This document shows, piece after piece, positions 25,937-36,631 of a stretch of 64,000 nucleotides of DNA (positions are counted from its first letter, which is position 1; the number at the start of each line of letters is the position of its first letter). The position numbers were made by a program, and so were the translations under genes. The stretch is from positions 36,162-100,161 of the forward strand of contig NZ_QLKQ01000014.1 of NCBI RefSeq assembly GCF_003349955.1, given 5' to 3'. The notes under the pieces are model-generated. The model made no database searches, was not told the DNA's origin, and was given only the letters and a program-made list of their open reading frames with translations. The stretch comes from Azospirillum brasilense. GTDB taxonomy: Bacteria; Pseudomonadota; Alphaproteobacteria; Azospirillales; Azospirillaceae.

Positions 25937-26639
25937 CCTCGTCTCCTCCCTTCCCGGCCTCCAGACCGGCCAGCACCTCGCGGGCCAGCGGCACGGTCAG
26001 GGGACGGTGCGCGGCCAGCGAGGCGCGGTCAAGCGCCGCGACCACCCGCCCCGCCGCCTCCAACGACCGCTCCATCCGGGCCAGCAGGTAGGTGATGAGG
26101 TCCATGCCCGGCCGCAACTGGCGGTCGGCGAACAGCTTGACCAGCACGGCGGCGAGCAGCGCGTCGTCCGGCGCCTCCACCCCCACCGCGGGGGCCGCCT
26201 TGATGCGGGAGCGCAGGTCGGCCAGCTTCATCCGCCAGCGCGACGGCGGGCGGCGCGACAGCAGGAGCAGATGCCCGCCCGAGTCGCGGGCGAGGTTGTA
26301 GAGGTGGAACAGCGCCTCCTCCCGCGCCGGGGCGCCGGCCACTTGGTCGGCGTCCTCCACCACCACGGCGTTGGCGCGGGCCAGCAGGGCGTGCGGGTCG
26401 ATCCGGTCGAGCGCCTCGCCCAGGGCGATGGGGGCGTGGCTGCGCGCCCGCCAGACATGGCCCAGATGGGTCTTGCCGCAACCGTCCGGCCCGTACAGCG
26501 TCAGGGCCGGCGCCGGCCAGGACGGCCAGCGGTCGAGCCACGCCACCGCCTCGGCGTTGCTGGGCGCCACGAGGAAATCCTCGCAGCCCATGGCGGCGCG
26601 GTGTCCGAGGTCGAGCGGGATCTGGGCCGCTAATGTCAT
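25875..26639 (-). CDS. hdaA: HdaA, DnaA-like replication-initiation regulator
   Basis: A 254-residue AAA+ protein like the ATPase core of DnaA without its DNA-binding domain. It carries PLDLGHRAAMGCEDFLVAP at the N-terminus (the clamp-binding QxxLxLxx-like segment is QIPLDLG at residues 6-12), Walker A GPDGCGKTHL (about 49-58) and Walker B-like VVVEDADQV. Hda works with the sliding clamp to convert DnaA-ATP to DnaA-ADP after initiation. Its last 20 or so residues (GGDEDGSGNRRTPRHR...) are encoded by DNA that also holds the ribosome site and first codons of the SDR gene and probably are not native. It is 28 bases after the perM-like gene. Confidence 0.85.
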   Translation of the reverse strand: MTLAAQIPLDLGHRAAMGCEDFLVAPSNAEAVAWLDRWPSWPAPALTLYGPDGCGKTHLGHVWRARSHAPIALGEALDRIDPHALLARANAVVVEDADQVAGAPAREEALFHLYNLARDSGGHLLLLSRRPPSRWRMKLADLRSRIKAAPAVGVEAPDDALLAAVLVKLFADRQLRPGMDLITYLLARMERSLEAAGRVVAALDRASLAAHRPLTVPLAREVLAGLEAGKGGDEDGSGNRRTPRHRVRSQQGTG

Positions 26640-26666
26640 TGAGCAGAGGTCATGAGGCGGAGGCCA

Positions 26667-27728
26667 TCAGGAAGGGGTACCGCGGTAGTAGGGGCTGTCA
26701 AGATAGCGCCCCAACGCGAAGCGTGTCAGCACCCCGATCACCGCCGCCACCGGAACCGCCAGCAGAACGCCGACGAAACCGAACAGCGACCCGCCGGCCA
26801 GCAGGGCGAAGATCACCCAGACCGCGTGCAGCCCGACCTTCTCGCCCACCAGCTTCGGCGTCAGGACATTGCCCTCCACCGCCTGCCCGAACAGGAAGAT
26901 CGCGATGATGATGGCGACTCGCCACGGGTCGTCGAACTGCAGCAGGGCCAACCCGGTGCTCGACACGAATCCGAACAGCGAGCCGACATAGGGGATGAAG
27001 GACAAGAGCCCGGCCATCAGCCCGATCACCAGCCCGAAATCCAGCCCGGCCAGCGACAGCGCCACCGCGTAGAACACCCCCAGCACGAGGCAGACCAACG
27101 CCTGCCCGCGGACGAATCCGGCAAGCGTCTCGTCCACCTCGCGCGCCTGCTCGCGGATGGTCGCGGCGTGGTGCAGGGGCAGCCAGCCGTTCACCTTGGC
27201 GACCAGGATGTCCCAGTCGCGCATCAGGTAGAAGGCGACGATGGGCGTGATGAACATCACCGACAGCACGTCGAACAGCGCCAGCCCGCCGGACAGGATG
27301 TGCTTCAGCACCCGGCCGATCCACCCGACGACGTCCCCGGCGTAATTGCCGGCGGCACCGCGCAGCCGCTCCACATCCTCCGGCGACAGGCGGTGCACCA
27401 GCCGGTCGAGCATCGGCATCAGCCGGTCCCGCGCGGCGTTGGCGTAGTTGGGAAGCACCTCGATCAGGTGGGACACCTGCGCCTGCACCAGCGGCAGCAG
27501 CAGAAGCCCCATCAGCACCAGGACCAGGACGAAGGACAGCAGCACCAGCGTCGTCGCCAGCCAGCGCGGCAGGCGCCAGCGCTCCACCCGGTCAACCACC
27601 GGATCGAGCAGATAGGCGATCGCCAGCCCAACCACGAAAGGGAGCAGCATCCCCGACAGCAGCCACAGCGCCAGGACGAACAGGCCAAGCCCGATCAGCC
27701 AGAAGCGCATCTGCTTGCCCGCCGTCAC
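26667..27728 (-). CDS. AI-2E family (PerM-like) transporter
   Basis: A 353-residue inner-membrane protein with about seven to eight helices: a first hairpin near residues 4-30, a long periplasmic or cytoplasmic helical stretch (100-150) and a cluster of helices from about 200. The conserved GLMAGLLSFIPYVGSLFGF motif and the C-terminal GSLFGFVGVLLAVPVAAVIGV are diagnostic of the family. Members export autoinducer-like compounds or act as ion antiporters; the substrate here is unknown. I place the start at GTG 27728, which overlaps the pgsA stop in a GTGA junction; the open frame upstream in pgsA is spurious. Confidence 0.87.
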   Translation of the reverse strand: MTAGKQMRFWLIGLGLFVLALWLLSGMLLPFVVGLAIAYLLDPVVDRVERWRLPRWLATTLVLLSFVLVLVLMGLLLLPLVQAQVSHLIEVLPNYANAARDRLMPMLDRLVHRLSPEDVERLRGAAGNYAGDVVGWIGRVLKHILSGGLALFDVLSVMFITPIVAFYLMRDWDILVAKVNGWLPLHHAATIREQAREVDETLAGFVRGQALVCLVLGVFYAVALSLAGLDFGLVIGLMAGLLSFIPYVGSLFGFVSSTGLALLQFDDPWRVAIIIAIFLFGQAVEGNVLTPKLVGEKVGLHAVWVIFALLAGGSLFGFVGVLLAVPVAAVIGVLTRFALGRYLDSPYYRGTPS

Positions 27729-28285
27729 GGCACCCCTCCGTGCCGGCTGAACAGAAGCCCGCCGCGATAGACGTAGGCCAGCCCCGACAGCACCGTCGTC
27801 GCGGCGCAGGCCCAGATGAGCAGCGGCACCAGCTCCTGCCCGAACAGGTGGAAGTCGGGCAACCCCAGCCCCGCCGGGGCCAGCACCGCCGCCGCCAGGG
27901 AGAGCTGCACCGCCGTGTTGATCTTGCTGACATAGAGCGGCTGCATGGCCAGCGACTCCTTCAGCGTGTAGAGCAGCATCACCCCGCCGATGATCATCAG
28001 GTCGCGGAACACCACAAGGATGACCAGCCACAGCGGCAGCACGCCGATGTGGCCCAGCGAGACGTAGACGCTGACCAGCAACGCCTTGTCGGCGATCGGG
28101 TCGAGATAGGCGCCCAGCACCGTGCGGGCGCGGAACATGCGGGCCACCGCGCCGTCGACGGCGTCGGACACCCCCGCCCCGACGAACAGCCAGAAGGCGA
28201 CCCCCAGCTCCCCGGCCAGGATGAAGTAGACGGCGACCGGCACCACCAGGATGCGGCCGAAGGTGATGATGTTCGGGATGCTCAC
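27725..28285 (-). CDS. pgsA: CDP-diacylglycerol-glycerol-3-phosphate 3-phosphatidyltransferase
   Basis: A 186-residue integral-membrane enzyme of phosphatidylglycerol synthesis. The CDP-alcohol phosphatidyltransferase signature DG-x2-AR-x8-G-x3-D-x3-D is complete (VDGAVARMF...GAYLDPIADK, about residues 43-66). The protein begins MSIPNIITFGRILVVPVAVY, typical of PgsA, and has about five helices. It is translationally coupled to the downstream transporter gene and lies behind the DUF2066 gene in one operon. Confidence 0.94.
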   Translation of the reverse strand: MSIPNIITFGRILVVPVAVYFILAGELGVAFWLFVGAGVSDAVDGAVARMFRARTVLGAYLDPIADKALLVSVYVSLGHIGVLPLWLVILVVFRDLMIIGGVMLLYTLKESLAMQPLYVSKINTAVQLSLAAAVLAPAGLGLPDFHLFGQELVPLLIWACAATTVLSGLAYVYRGGLLFSRHGGVP

Positions 28286-28373
28286 CGCGGTGCCTTCTGC
28301 CGTTGTCCCTTGCGCCGGCGTCCCGTCAAGGGCCGGTCCCGGCCCGTCTGTAACGCCGCCACGCCCTCCACTG

Positions 28374-29810
28374 TCACGGGCGCGCGGTGCCAGCCGGCAG
28401 CGTGCCCAGAATGCGCGGCGGCGCCCCCGGAGCGGCCTGCGGAACGCCGACCGGCGCCGGCGCCACGCCGGGATAGGCCGACGGCGCGGCGGTGGCCGGC
28501 GAGAAGGCGGACGGAGCCGCCGGGATGGACGCCGGAGACGCCGCGGCGGGCTGCGCCAAAGCCGCCCCGGCGCCCCTCGCCAGCACCTGGAGCTGCCATT
28601 CCGGCGTCGGGGCGACCGGCGGAACCGGCTGGCCCGGAACGGGGGCCGGCATCGGTGCCGCGACCGCGCCGGTGCGGGCGAGACCGAGGTCGCGGCGGGC
28701 CAGCGCCTGGCGCAACCGCTCCACGTCGCCGCGGTGGGTCAGCGCGACCAGCGCCTCGTAACGGCTGATCGACAGCACGTCGGTGCGGGTCACGGCGTTG
28801 ACCATGCCCAGCCGCTTGCGCGTCTCCACCCAGTCGTTGAGGCTGGCCAGCGGCACGCGCACCAGGGTCGCCTGCTCCGGCCCGCTCGCCACCGTGTTGT
28901 CGCGGCGGTAGGACTCGTCGATGGCGGCCGACACGAAGGTCGTCGCGCGGGTCAGGAAATCGCCGGCCCGGTCGGCCATGTCGGCCTTCACGTTGACCGT
29001 CTGCTGGTCGCGCGCGCCGTCGGGCGTGTAATGGGTCACCTCGACCGCCAGCGGACGGCCGAGATCCAGCCCGCCCGCCGGCAGGTCGGTCTTGGCGACG
29101 ATCACGCCGCCGGCGTTGTAGCGCTGGGCGATGCGGGCCAGCGCCTCGGGATCGCCGGACAGCGCCTCGTTCACGCCGATGGCGGAGATGTCGGCCAGTT
29201 CCCCGTCCGGGACGACCAGCGGCACCAGCGAGGCGGCGGTCTGCCGGCCCTCCCAGGCCTCGCGCCACTCGGTGCGGTCTTCCCACAGCACGGGGCGCCC
29301 GTCCACGACGGTCACCGGCAGGATCACATAGGGCCGGGCCGGCGGCTCGACATACTGCTGGCCGCCGCCGGCCAGCGTCTCGCGCACCGGGTTGGGGCGG
29401 AAGCGCACGGTGATGCTGCCGACATAGCGGGTGGCCGACACCTTCTCGTCGTCGATCTCGAAGCCTTGGACCAGCCGGGCGAGTTCGATGTCCGACACCC
29501 GCGGCACGCTGGTGGCGGTGGGGACGAGGCGCTTGTAGAGCTCCGCCCAGGCCTTCACCTGCGCGTCGCGGATCGCCTGATCGCGGGCGGCGTTGGCGTT
29601 GGCGGCGCTGACGTCCACCTTCACGCCCGACACCGTGAAGGGGTCCGCCGCCGGAACCGCCGCGGGGGCCGTCCCAGGTACAGCCGGGGCCGCCACCGCG
29701 GGTGGCGCGGCGCCGGGCACCTGCGCGTCCACGGGGCCGGCCGGAACGGCCAGGGCCACGGTGATGGCGGCGAAGCCCGCAAACAGCGGCGCATGGCGGC
29801 GGTGGAGCAT
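28374..29810 (-). CDS. DUF2066-domain exported protein
   Basis: A 478-residue protein with a signal peptide (cut near VDAQVPG, residue about 28), an Ala/Pro-rich linker, and a DUF2066 domain from about residue 58 (SGVKVDVSAANANAARDQAI) to about 400, then an Ala/Pro-rich low-complexity tail. DUF2066 proteins are periplasmic with unknown role; they sit near pgsA, perM and hdaA in many alphaproteobacteria. GGAAGG precedes the ATG. It heads the operon with pgsA, perM-like and hdaA and is divergent from purM. Confidence 0.85.
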   Translation of the reverse strand: MLHRRHAPLFAGFAAITVALAVPAGPVDAQVPGAAPPAVAAPAVPGTAPAAVPAADPFTVSGVKVDVSAANANAARDQAIRDAQVKAWAELYKRLVPTATSVPRVSDIELARLVQGFEIDDEKVSATRYVGSITVRFRPNPVRETLAGGGQQYVEPPARPYVILPVTVVDGRPVLWEDRTEWREAWEGRQTAASLVPLVVPDGELADISAIGVNEALSGDPEALARIAQRYNAGGVIVAKTDLPAGGLDLGRPLAVEVTHYTPDGARDQQTVNVKADMADRAGDFLTRATTFVSAAIDESYRRDNTVASGPEQATLVRVPLASLNDWVETRKRLGMVNAVTRTDVLSISRYEALVALTHRGDVERLRQALARRDLGLARTGAVAAPMPAPVPGQPVPPVAPTPEWQLQVLARGAGAALAQPAAASPASIPAAPSAFSPATAAPSAYPGVAPAPVGVPQAAPGAPPRILGTLPAGTARP

Positions 29811-29866
29811 TGCAAAGCCTTCCGATTCGAGTATGTTCGGCCCGTTCCCTATTGACCCGGCCCAAA

Positions 29867-29896
29867 TTGACCCGGTTCAGGTGGCCCAGGTATATA
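29867..29896 (+). promoter_or_regulatory. purM promoter
   Basis: TTGACC (29867-29872), an 18-base spacer and a perfect TATATA (29891-29896). Transcription should begin near 29903, leaving a leader of about 16 bases with a GCGAGG ribosome site. ATTGACCCGG is directly repeated at 29851 and 29866, so the -35 region is duplicated. Confidence 0.7.
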
Positions 29897-29918
29897 GCTC
29901 AGCCCAAGCGAGGATACC

Positions 29919-31001
29919 ATCAGCACCCAGTCTAATAACACGTCCGACGCCTACAAGCAGGCCGGCGTGGACATTGATGCGGGCAACGCGCTCGTTGACG
30001 CGATCAAGCCGCTCGCCCGTTCCACCGCGCGCCCGGGCTCCGACGCCGGGCTGGGCGGGTTCGGCGCCCTGTTCGACCTGCGCGCGGCCGGGTATCACGA
30101 CCCGCTGCTCGTCGCCACCACGGACGGCGTCGGCACCAAGCTGAAGGTCGCCATCCTGGCGAACCGTCACGACACGGTGGGCATCGACCTCGTGGCGATG
30201 TGCGTGAACGACCTCGTCGTCCAGGGCGCGGAGCCGCTGCTGTTCCTCGACTATTACGCCACGGGCAAGCTGGACGTCGCCGCGGGCCGCGCCATCGTCG
30301 CCGGCATCGCGGAAGGCTGCCGTCAGGCCGGCTGCGCGCTGGTCGGCGGCGAGACGGCGGAGATGCCGGGCATGTACGCCGAGGGCGACTACGACCTCGC
30401 CGGCTTCTCGGTCGGTGCGGTGGAGCGCAAGGACGCGCTGACCGGCGCCACGGTTCAGGACGGCGACGTCGTGCTCGGCCTCGCCTCCTCCGGCGTGCAC
30501 TCCAACGGCTATTCGCTGGTCCGCAAGCTGGTCGAAAAGTCCGGCCTCGGCTACGACTCGCCCTGCCCCTGGGACGCCGGCAAGACGCTGGGCGAGGCCC
30601 TGCTGACCCCGACCCGCATCTATGTGAAGAGCACGCTGGCCGCAGTGCGCGCCGGCACGGTGCGGGCGATGGCCCACATCACTGGCGGCGGCCTGATCGA
30701 GAACATCCCGCGCGTCCTGCCGGACGGGCTGGGCGTGACGCTCGACGCCTCCGCTTGGCCGCTGCCGCCGGTCTTCAATTGGCTGATGAAGACGGGCGGG
30801 CTGACCCCGCTGGACATGGCGCGCACCTTCAACACCGGCCTCGGCATGGTCGTCGTGGTCCCGGCGGACAAGGCGCAGCAGGCGGCCGGGATCCTGGCCC
30901 AGGGCGGCGAGACGGTCTTCACCGTCGGCACCGTCCACGCGGTCAAGGACGGCGACGCCCGCGTCACCGTGACCGGCATGGACACGGCATGGTCGGCCTG
31001 A
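29919..31001 (+). CDS. purM: Phosphoribosylformylglycinamidine cyclo-ligase (AIR synthetase)
   Basis: Cyclises FGAM to AIR in purine synthesis. Family motifs are [48 protein letters not shown] and [16 protein letters not shown]. The first conventional start (GTG 29967) falls inside the conserved [12 protein letters not shown] motif, whose YKQAG part lies upstream in the same frame. The frame is open back to a TAG at 29895 with no ATG, GTG or TTG. A GCGAGG site (29908-29913) and the promoter point to ATC at 29919 as the start, giving 360 residues and N-terminus (I/M)[18 protein letters not shown] sequence error of ATG to ATC is the alternative. purN overlaps the end by 13 bases. Confidence 0.95.
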   Translation: MSTQSNNTSDAYKQAGVDIDAGNALVDAIKPLARSTARPGSDAGLGGFGALFDLRAAGYHDPLLVATTDGVGTKLKVAILANRHDTVGIDLVAMCVNDLVVQGAEPLLFLDYYATGKLDVAAGRAIVAGIAEGCRQAGCALVGGETAEMPGMYAEGDYDLAGFSVGAVERKDALTGATVQDGDVVLGLASSGVHSNGYSLVRKLVEKSGLGYDSPCPWDAGKTLGEALLTPTRIYVKSTLAAVRAGTVRAMAHITGGGLIENIPRVLPDGLGVTLDASAWPLPPVFNWLMKTGGLTPLDMARTFNTGLGMVVVVPADKAQQAAGILAQGGETVFTVGTVHAVKDGDARVTVTGMDTAWSA

Positions 31002-31657
31002 CCTCCAACGCCCTGAAGGTTGGAGTCCTGATTTCCGGGCGCGGCAGCAATCTGCAGGCGTTGATCGACGCCTGCGCCGCCCCGGACTTTCCGGCGAAGA
31101 TCGCCCTGGTACTCTCCAACAAGGCCGACGCCTACGGGTTGGAGCGCGCGGCATCCGCCGGGGTCCCGGTCGCCGTGGTCAGCCACCGCGACTTCCCCGG
31201 CGACAAGCGCGCCTTCGAAGAGGCCATGGACGCGCGCCTGCGCGAGGCGGGCGTCGAGCTGATCTGTCTGGCCGGCTTCATGCGGCTGCTGTCGCCCTGG
31301 TTCGTCGAGCGCTGGCACGACCGGATGATCAACATCCACCCGTCGCTGCTGCCTTCCTTCAAGGGGCTGGACACCCACCAGCGGGCGCTGGACGCCGGGG
31401 TGCGCTTCCACGGCTGCACCGTGCATTACGTGCGCCCGGAGATGGACGAGGGGCCGATCATCGCCCAGGCCGCCGTCCCGGTCCTGCCCGGCGACGACGC
31501 CGACCGGCTGTCCGCCCGCGTGCTGGAGGCCGAGCACCGGCTCTATCCCCAGGCGCTGCGCCTGATCGCCGAGGGCCGCGCCCGCGTCGAGGATGGCCGG
31601 GTGACCCTGTCAGGTCCGGCAGAGAACCTGCCGACGCTCATCAACCCGCCGGCCTGA
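30989..31657 (+). CDS. purN: Phosphoribosylglycinamide formyltransferase
   Basis: A 222-residue enzyme that transfers a formyl group from 10-formyl-THF to GAR. The motifs are [16 protein letters not shown] (substrate phosphate loop), [16 protein letters not shown], the catalytic [20 protein letters not shown] with Asn and His, and [20 protein letters not shown] with the catalytic Asp region. The ATG at 30989 lies inside the end of purM, overlapping by 13 bases, so purMN are co-translated. Confidence 0.95.
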   Translation: MVGLTSNALKVGVLISGRGSNLQALIDACAAPDFPAKIALVLSNKADAYGLERAASAGVPVAVVSHRDFPGDKRAFEEAMDARLREAGVELICLAGFMRLLSPWFVERWHDRMINIHPSLLPSFKGLDTHQRALDAGVRFHGCTVHYVRPEMDEGPIIAQAAVPVLPGDDADRLSARVLEAEHRLYPQALRLIAEGRARVEDGRVTLSGPAENLPTLINPPA

Positions 31658-31757
31658 GTCGCTCCAAAGGCGCCCCTCGGCCAAGCGGAACCCTTGCCGC
31701 AACCGTCCGCGCTCCCCACATTCTCCGCCGGAACCATAACAGGGGAGGCAGAGGGCG

Positions 31758-31907
31758 ATGACGGTTACGGAACACGGCCACAATCCGGTCAGCGAGGATG
31801 TCGTCCGCCGCCACGAGGCGGGCTGGCACGCCTTCACCCGCTTCATGACGCTGGCGACCGCGGGCGTGATCGCCGTGCTGGTCTTCATGGCGATCTTCCT
31901 GGTCTGA
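31758..31907 (+). CDS. aa3-type cytochrome c oxidase subunit IV (small)
   Basis: A 49-residue single-helix membrane protein (MTVTEHGHNPVSEDVVRRHE at the start, then GWHAFTRFMTLATAGVIAVL). It matches the alphaproteobacterial COX4_pro_2 family, which contributes one transmembrane helix to aa3 oxidase. The helix spans about residues 29-49 and the N-terminal 28 residues are in the cytoplasm. GAGGCAGAGGG lies just before the ATG. The gene is alone, far from any oxidase operon in this window, and follows purN by 100 bases. Confidence 0.85.
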   Translation: MTVTEHGHNPVSEDVVRRHEAGWHAFTRFMTLATAGVIAVLVFMAIFLV

Positions 31908-31964
31908 CGGCCTTTCCAAGCAGCCAGCCGGTCGCCTGCCTTCCGGACCGCCGCGGCGGGGCGC

Positions 31965-32444
31965 TTACGCCCCGTCCGGCAGACGGCCGAGCAGCAGGTC
32001 GCGCATCTCGCCGACCAGCGCGTCCACCTGCTGCTCCCACGCCTCGGTGCCGCCCTGGATGGCGTGCATGACGTGGGTGGCGAGATGGATCAGCGCGGCG
32101 CGCACGCAATCCTCCGCCGGGAAATCCAGCCCCACCGTGTCCTGGAGGAACTGGCCGAGCTGATCGGCGGCGTTCCAGGGATGGACGACCACCGTGTCGA
32201 ATCCGCTGGTCCCCAGGAACACCGCGTTCAGCGCCGTCGCCTGCGCGTTGATCGCGTCGATGGCCGCGTCCTGCTCGACGTTGCCGCGCAGCACCTCCTG
32301 GAAGGCCGCCAGGCACTGGTCGACGTAGCCGCGCACCAGCAACTCCACCACGCCGGGATCGCTCAGGTCGTTCCTGCCCTTCACGAGGGACGGCAGCGGC
32401 TCCAGCAGGGCCGCGACGATCGGCTTGACGTGCGGATTTTCCAT
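31965..32444 (-). CDS. Hypothetical protein (159 aa)
   Basis: I do not recognise a family. The protein is soluble and mainly helical, without signal peptide or membrane segment. ATG 32444 is supported by TAGGAGT upstream; the frame extends to 32606 without support. Features include an acidic, Leu-rich N-terminal half (PIVAALLEPLPSLVKGRNDL) and His/Met residues in LIHLATHVMHAIQGGTEAW that could bind a cofactor or simply be structural. It stands between the oxidase subunit gene (convergent) and ndk (same strand, upstream). Confidence 0.7.
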   Translation of the reverse strand: MENPHVKPIVAALLEPLPSLVKGRNDLSDPGVVELLVRGYVDQCLAAFQEVLRGNVEQDAAIDAINAQATALNAVFLGTSGFDTVVVHPWNAADQLGQFLQDTVGLDFPAEDCVRAALIHLATHVMHAIQGGTEAWEQQVDALVGEMRDLLLGRLPDGA

Positions 32445-32567
32445 GGCGGGGGTACTCCTAGCGGTAGAATCCCCGAATACTCGACTTCGCCACGCCTGTC
32501 CACGACGCCGTGCCCCGGCGCGGGCGACAAGTTGCGGGCGGCAGGCCCGAAACGCAAGGTCCTGAAT

Positions 32568-32599
32568 CGAAAAGGGCCGCCCCGGTCGGGACGGCCCTT
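32568..32599 (-). terminator. Terminator after ndk
   Basis: On the minus strand AAGGGCCGTCCCGA and the paired CGGGGCGGCCCTT form an imperfect 13-bp hairpin followed by TTC; it begins about 30 bases past the ndk stop. GC-rich stem followed by a short T-run. Confidence 0.7.
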
Positions 32600-32630
32600 C
32601 GCGCAAGACTGCGACGCGGAGAAACCGCGA

Positions 32631-33053
32631 TCAGCCCACCAGCTCGATGCCGGCGAAGAAGAAGGCGATCTCCTGCGCGGCGGTCTCCGGGGCGTCCGAG
32701 CCGTGCACCGAGTTGGCCTCGATCGACTCGGCGAACTCCTTGCGGATGGTGCCCTCGGCGGCGTTGGCCGGGTTGGTGGCGCCCATGATCTCGCGGTTGC
32801 GGGCGATGGCGTTCTCGCCTTCCAGGACCTGGAGCACGACCGGGCCGGAGATCATGAAGGAGACGAGGTCGTTGAAGAACGGACGCTCGCGATGCACGCC
32901 GTAGAACTGCTCGGCCTGGGCCTTGGACAGCTGGACGCGCTTCTGCGCGACGATGCGCAGGCCGCCGTCCTCGAACTTGGCGTTGATCTTGCCGGTCAGG
33001 TTGCGGCGGGTGGCATCGGGCTTGATGATCGAGAGGGTGCGTTCGACGGCCAT
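32631..33053 (-). CDS. ndk: Nucleoside diphosphate kinase
   Basis: A 140-residue enzyme exchanging gamma-phosphates among NTPs. Family hallmarks: [16 protein letters not shown] at the N-terminus, [19 protein letters not shown] and the catalytic His in [13 protein letters not shown] (about residue 117). The length is standard. CAGGAG precedes the ATG. It has a promoter (TTGCCG-N17-TATAAC) on the minus strand and a terminator, so it is a single-gene unit. Confidence 0.97.
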   Translation of the reverse strand: MAVERTLSIIKPDATRRNLTGKINAKFEDGGLRIVAQKRVQLSKAQAEQFYGVHRERPFFNDLVSFMISGPVVLQVLEGENAIARNREIMGATNPANAAEGTIRKEFAESIEANSVHGSDAPETAAQEIAFFFAGIELVG

Positions 33054-33121
33054 GGCGGTGGGCTCCTGCTGGAAATGCGTTATGGGCGCCGCTGCTTTGG
33101 CCGGGGCGCCGATTGCGCGGG

Positions 33122-33150
33122 GTTATATAGCCGCTTTTCGGCCACGGCAA
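33122..33150 (-). promoter_or_regulatory. Probable ndk promoter
   Basis: On the minus strand TTGCCG (33150-33145) and TATAAC (33127-33122) with a 17-base spacer, about 70 bases before ndk. Confidence 0.55.
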
Positions 33151-33255
33151 CCGCTTCGTGAGGCCGTTTCGCGTTGCTTCGCGCGGCTGCCATGAAGGGT
33201 TGCCCCGCGGGTCCCGCTTCAAATCGCGGTTTCCCCGTGGTAAACCGGCGCCGAT

Positions 33256-35147
<1,892 letters not shown>

Positions 35148-35151
<4 letters not shown>

Positions 35152-35849
35152 GCGTGCCGCGCGACATGGCTTTCACCGGAGGCGCCTCGCTTCCGGCGAC
35201 CGTCGCCCGCCGGGGGCGGCAGGACCATGGGGAGGAGCGGACCTCCGACGTCCTGGCGGCCTTCCGCGCCAACCTGCCGGACGGGCGGGTGTCGCTGGGC
35301 GACCTGATCCAGGCGCTGGGCGACCGCTCTCTCGGCACCATCCTGCTGGCCCTGTCGCTGCCCACCATCGCGCCGGTGCCGCTGGGCGTGTCCTGCCTGT
35401 TCGACCTGCCGATCCTGCTTTTCTCCGCCCAGATGGCCTTCGGCAAGCGCGGCGCCGCCCTGCCCGGCTGGATTCTGCGCCGCTCGGTCAGCCGCTCCCT
35501 GGCAGCCCGGATGATCGACAAGGCGATGCCGCGGCTGACCGCCATCGAGCGGATGCTGAAGCCGCGCCACAGCCGCTTCGCCAGCATCGACGGGGAACGC
35601 TGGTTCGGCGTGCTGGTCCTTCTGCTGTCGCTGACCTGCGTGGTGCCGCTGCCGCTGACCGGCTGGCTGCCCGGCTTCGCCCTGGTCCTGCTGTCCCTGG
35701 GCCTGATCGAGCGCGACGGCGCCGCCGTCGCGGTCAGCCTCGCCCTCACCGTGGCCGCCCTGGTCTTCTTCGCGCTGGTCGCCAGCAGCCTGTCCTACGC
35801 CGGCCAGACCCTGCTGGCCGCCACGTCATATCCCGCGTTCATGGCATAG
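35148..35849 (+). CDS. ExoD-family membrane protein
   Basis: A 233-residue inner-membrane protein of the ExoD family (exopolysaccharide synthesis; molecular role unclear). After a soluble N-terminus (about 1-50) come four or five helices; the conserved core LGDRSLGTILLALSLPTIAP and VPLPLTGWLPGFALVLLSLGLIERDG are typical. Its ATG overlaps the ABC-F stop by four bases (ATGA), so the two genes are translationally coupled, an uncommon pairing. Confidence 0.8.
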
Positions 35850-35992
35850 CTCCCGCCGCTTCGGCCGGTTGCGGGGGAACCCCGGATGCGACATAAGTGC
35901 GCTCTGGGATTGTTAGGTTCGGGACCCCCTGAGGCTCCAGCTTGTTTAGCCCCGGGGTAAAACGCTCAACAGCCAACGGCGAAAGGCCGATC

Positions 35993-36607
35993 ATGACACC
36001 AACGGAAATCACCGTCGCGGAGAAGCAGAAAAGCGGCAAGACGCCGCCGGCCGCGTGGCTTTTCTTCCAGCGTTGGTTGGCAAATCCCCTTTCCATGGGT
36101 TCCGTTACACCATCCTCGGGCGCGCTCTGCCGACTGATCGGCGAGCAGGTGCTGTGCGGGCCGGACCAAGTCGTCGTCGAGTTCGGCGGCGGCACCGGCG
36201 CCATCACCAAGGCCCTGCTCCAGCGCGGCATTCCGGGCAACCGCATCTTCACCTTCGAGATCGACGACCACCTGTCGCGCTTCCTGCGCGGCCATTACCC
36301 GGACGTCAACGTCGTCCATGACGACTGCCGCAAGGCCGCCGACATCCTCGGCCCGGAGCTGGTCGGCAAGGTCGGCACGGTGGTCATCGGCATTCCCATG
36401 CTGAACCTGCCGATGCGCGCCCAGAAGGAGGTCGTCGATGCCTGCTTCCGCATCCTGCCCGAAGGCGGGCGCTTCGTTCTCTACACCTACGGCCTCGTGT
36501 CGCCGCTGAACCAGCGCGCGCTGGGCGTCAAGGGCAAGCGGCTGGGCTTCACTCCGCTGAACGTCCCGCCGGCCTCCGTCTGGGGCTATTGGAAGGCCAA
36601 GCCCTAA
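35993..36607 (+). CDS. Class I SAM-dependent methyltransferase (phospholipid N-methyltransferase-like)
   Basis: A 204-residue protein of the Rossmann methyltransferase fold. The SAM loop is VVEFGGGTGAITKALLQRG (about residues 63-81), followed by a conserved acidic residue in FTFEIDDHLSRFLRG. The N-terminal FFQRWLANPLSMGSVTPSSGALCRLI and the C-terminal FVLYTYGLVSPLN resemble the COG3963 group, which methylates phosphatidylethanolamine in some alphaproteobacteria. Substrate is not certain. ATG 35993 follows GAAAGG; the frame extends to 35942 without support. It is convergent with the SDR gene. Confidence 0.78.
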   Translation: MTPTEITVAEKQKSGKTPPAAWLFFQRWLANPLSMGSVTPSSGALCRLIGEQVLCGPDQVVVEFGGGTGAITKALLQRGIPGNRIFTFEIDDHLSRFLRGHYPDVNVVHDDCRKAADILGPELVGKVGTVVIGIPMLNLPMRAQKEVVDACFRILPEGGRFVLYTYGLVSPLNQRALGVKGKRLGFTPLNVPPASVWGYWKAKP

Positions 36608-36631
36608 TCCCCTTTCTTCATTCCTTGCCCA

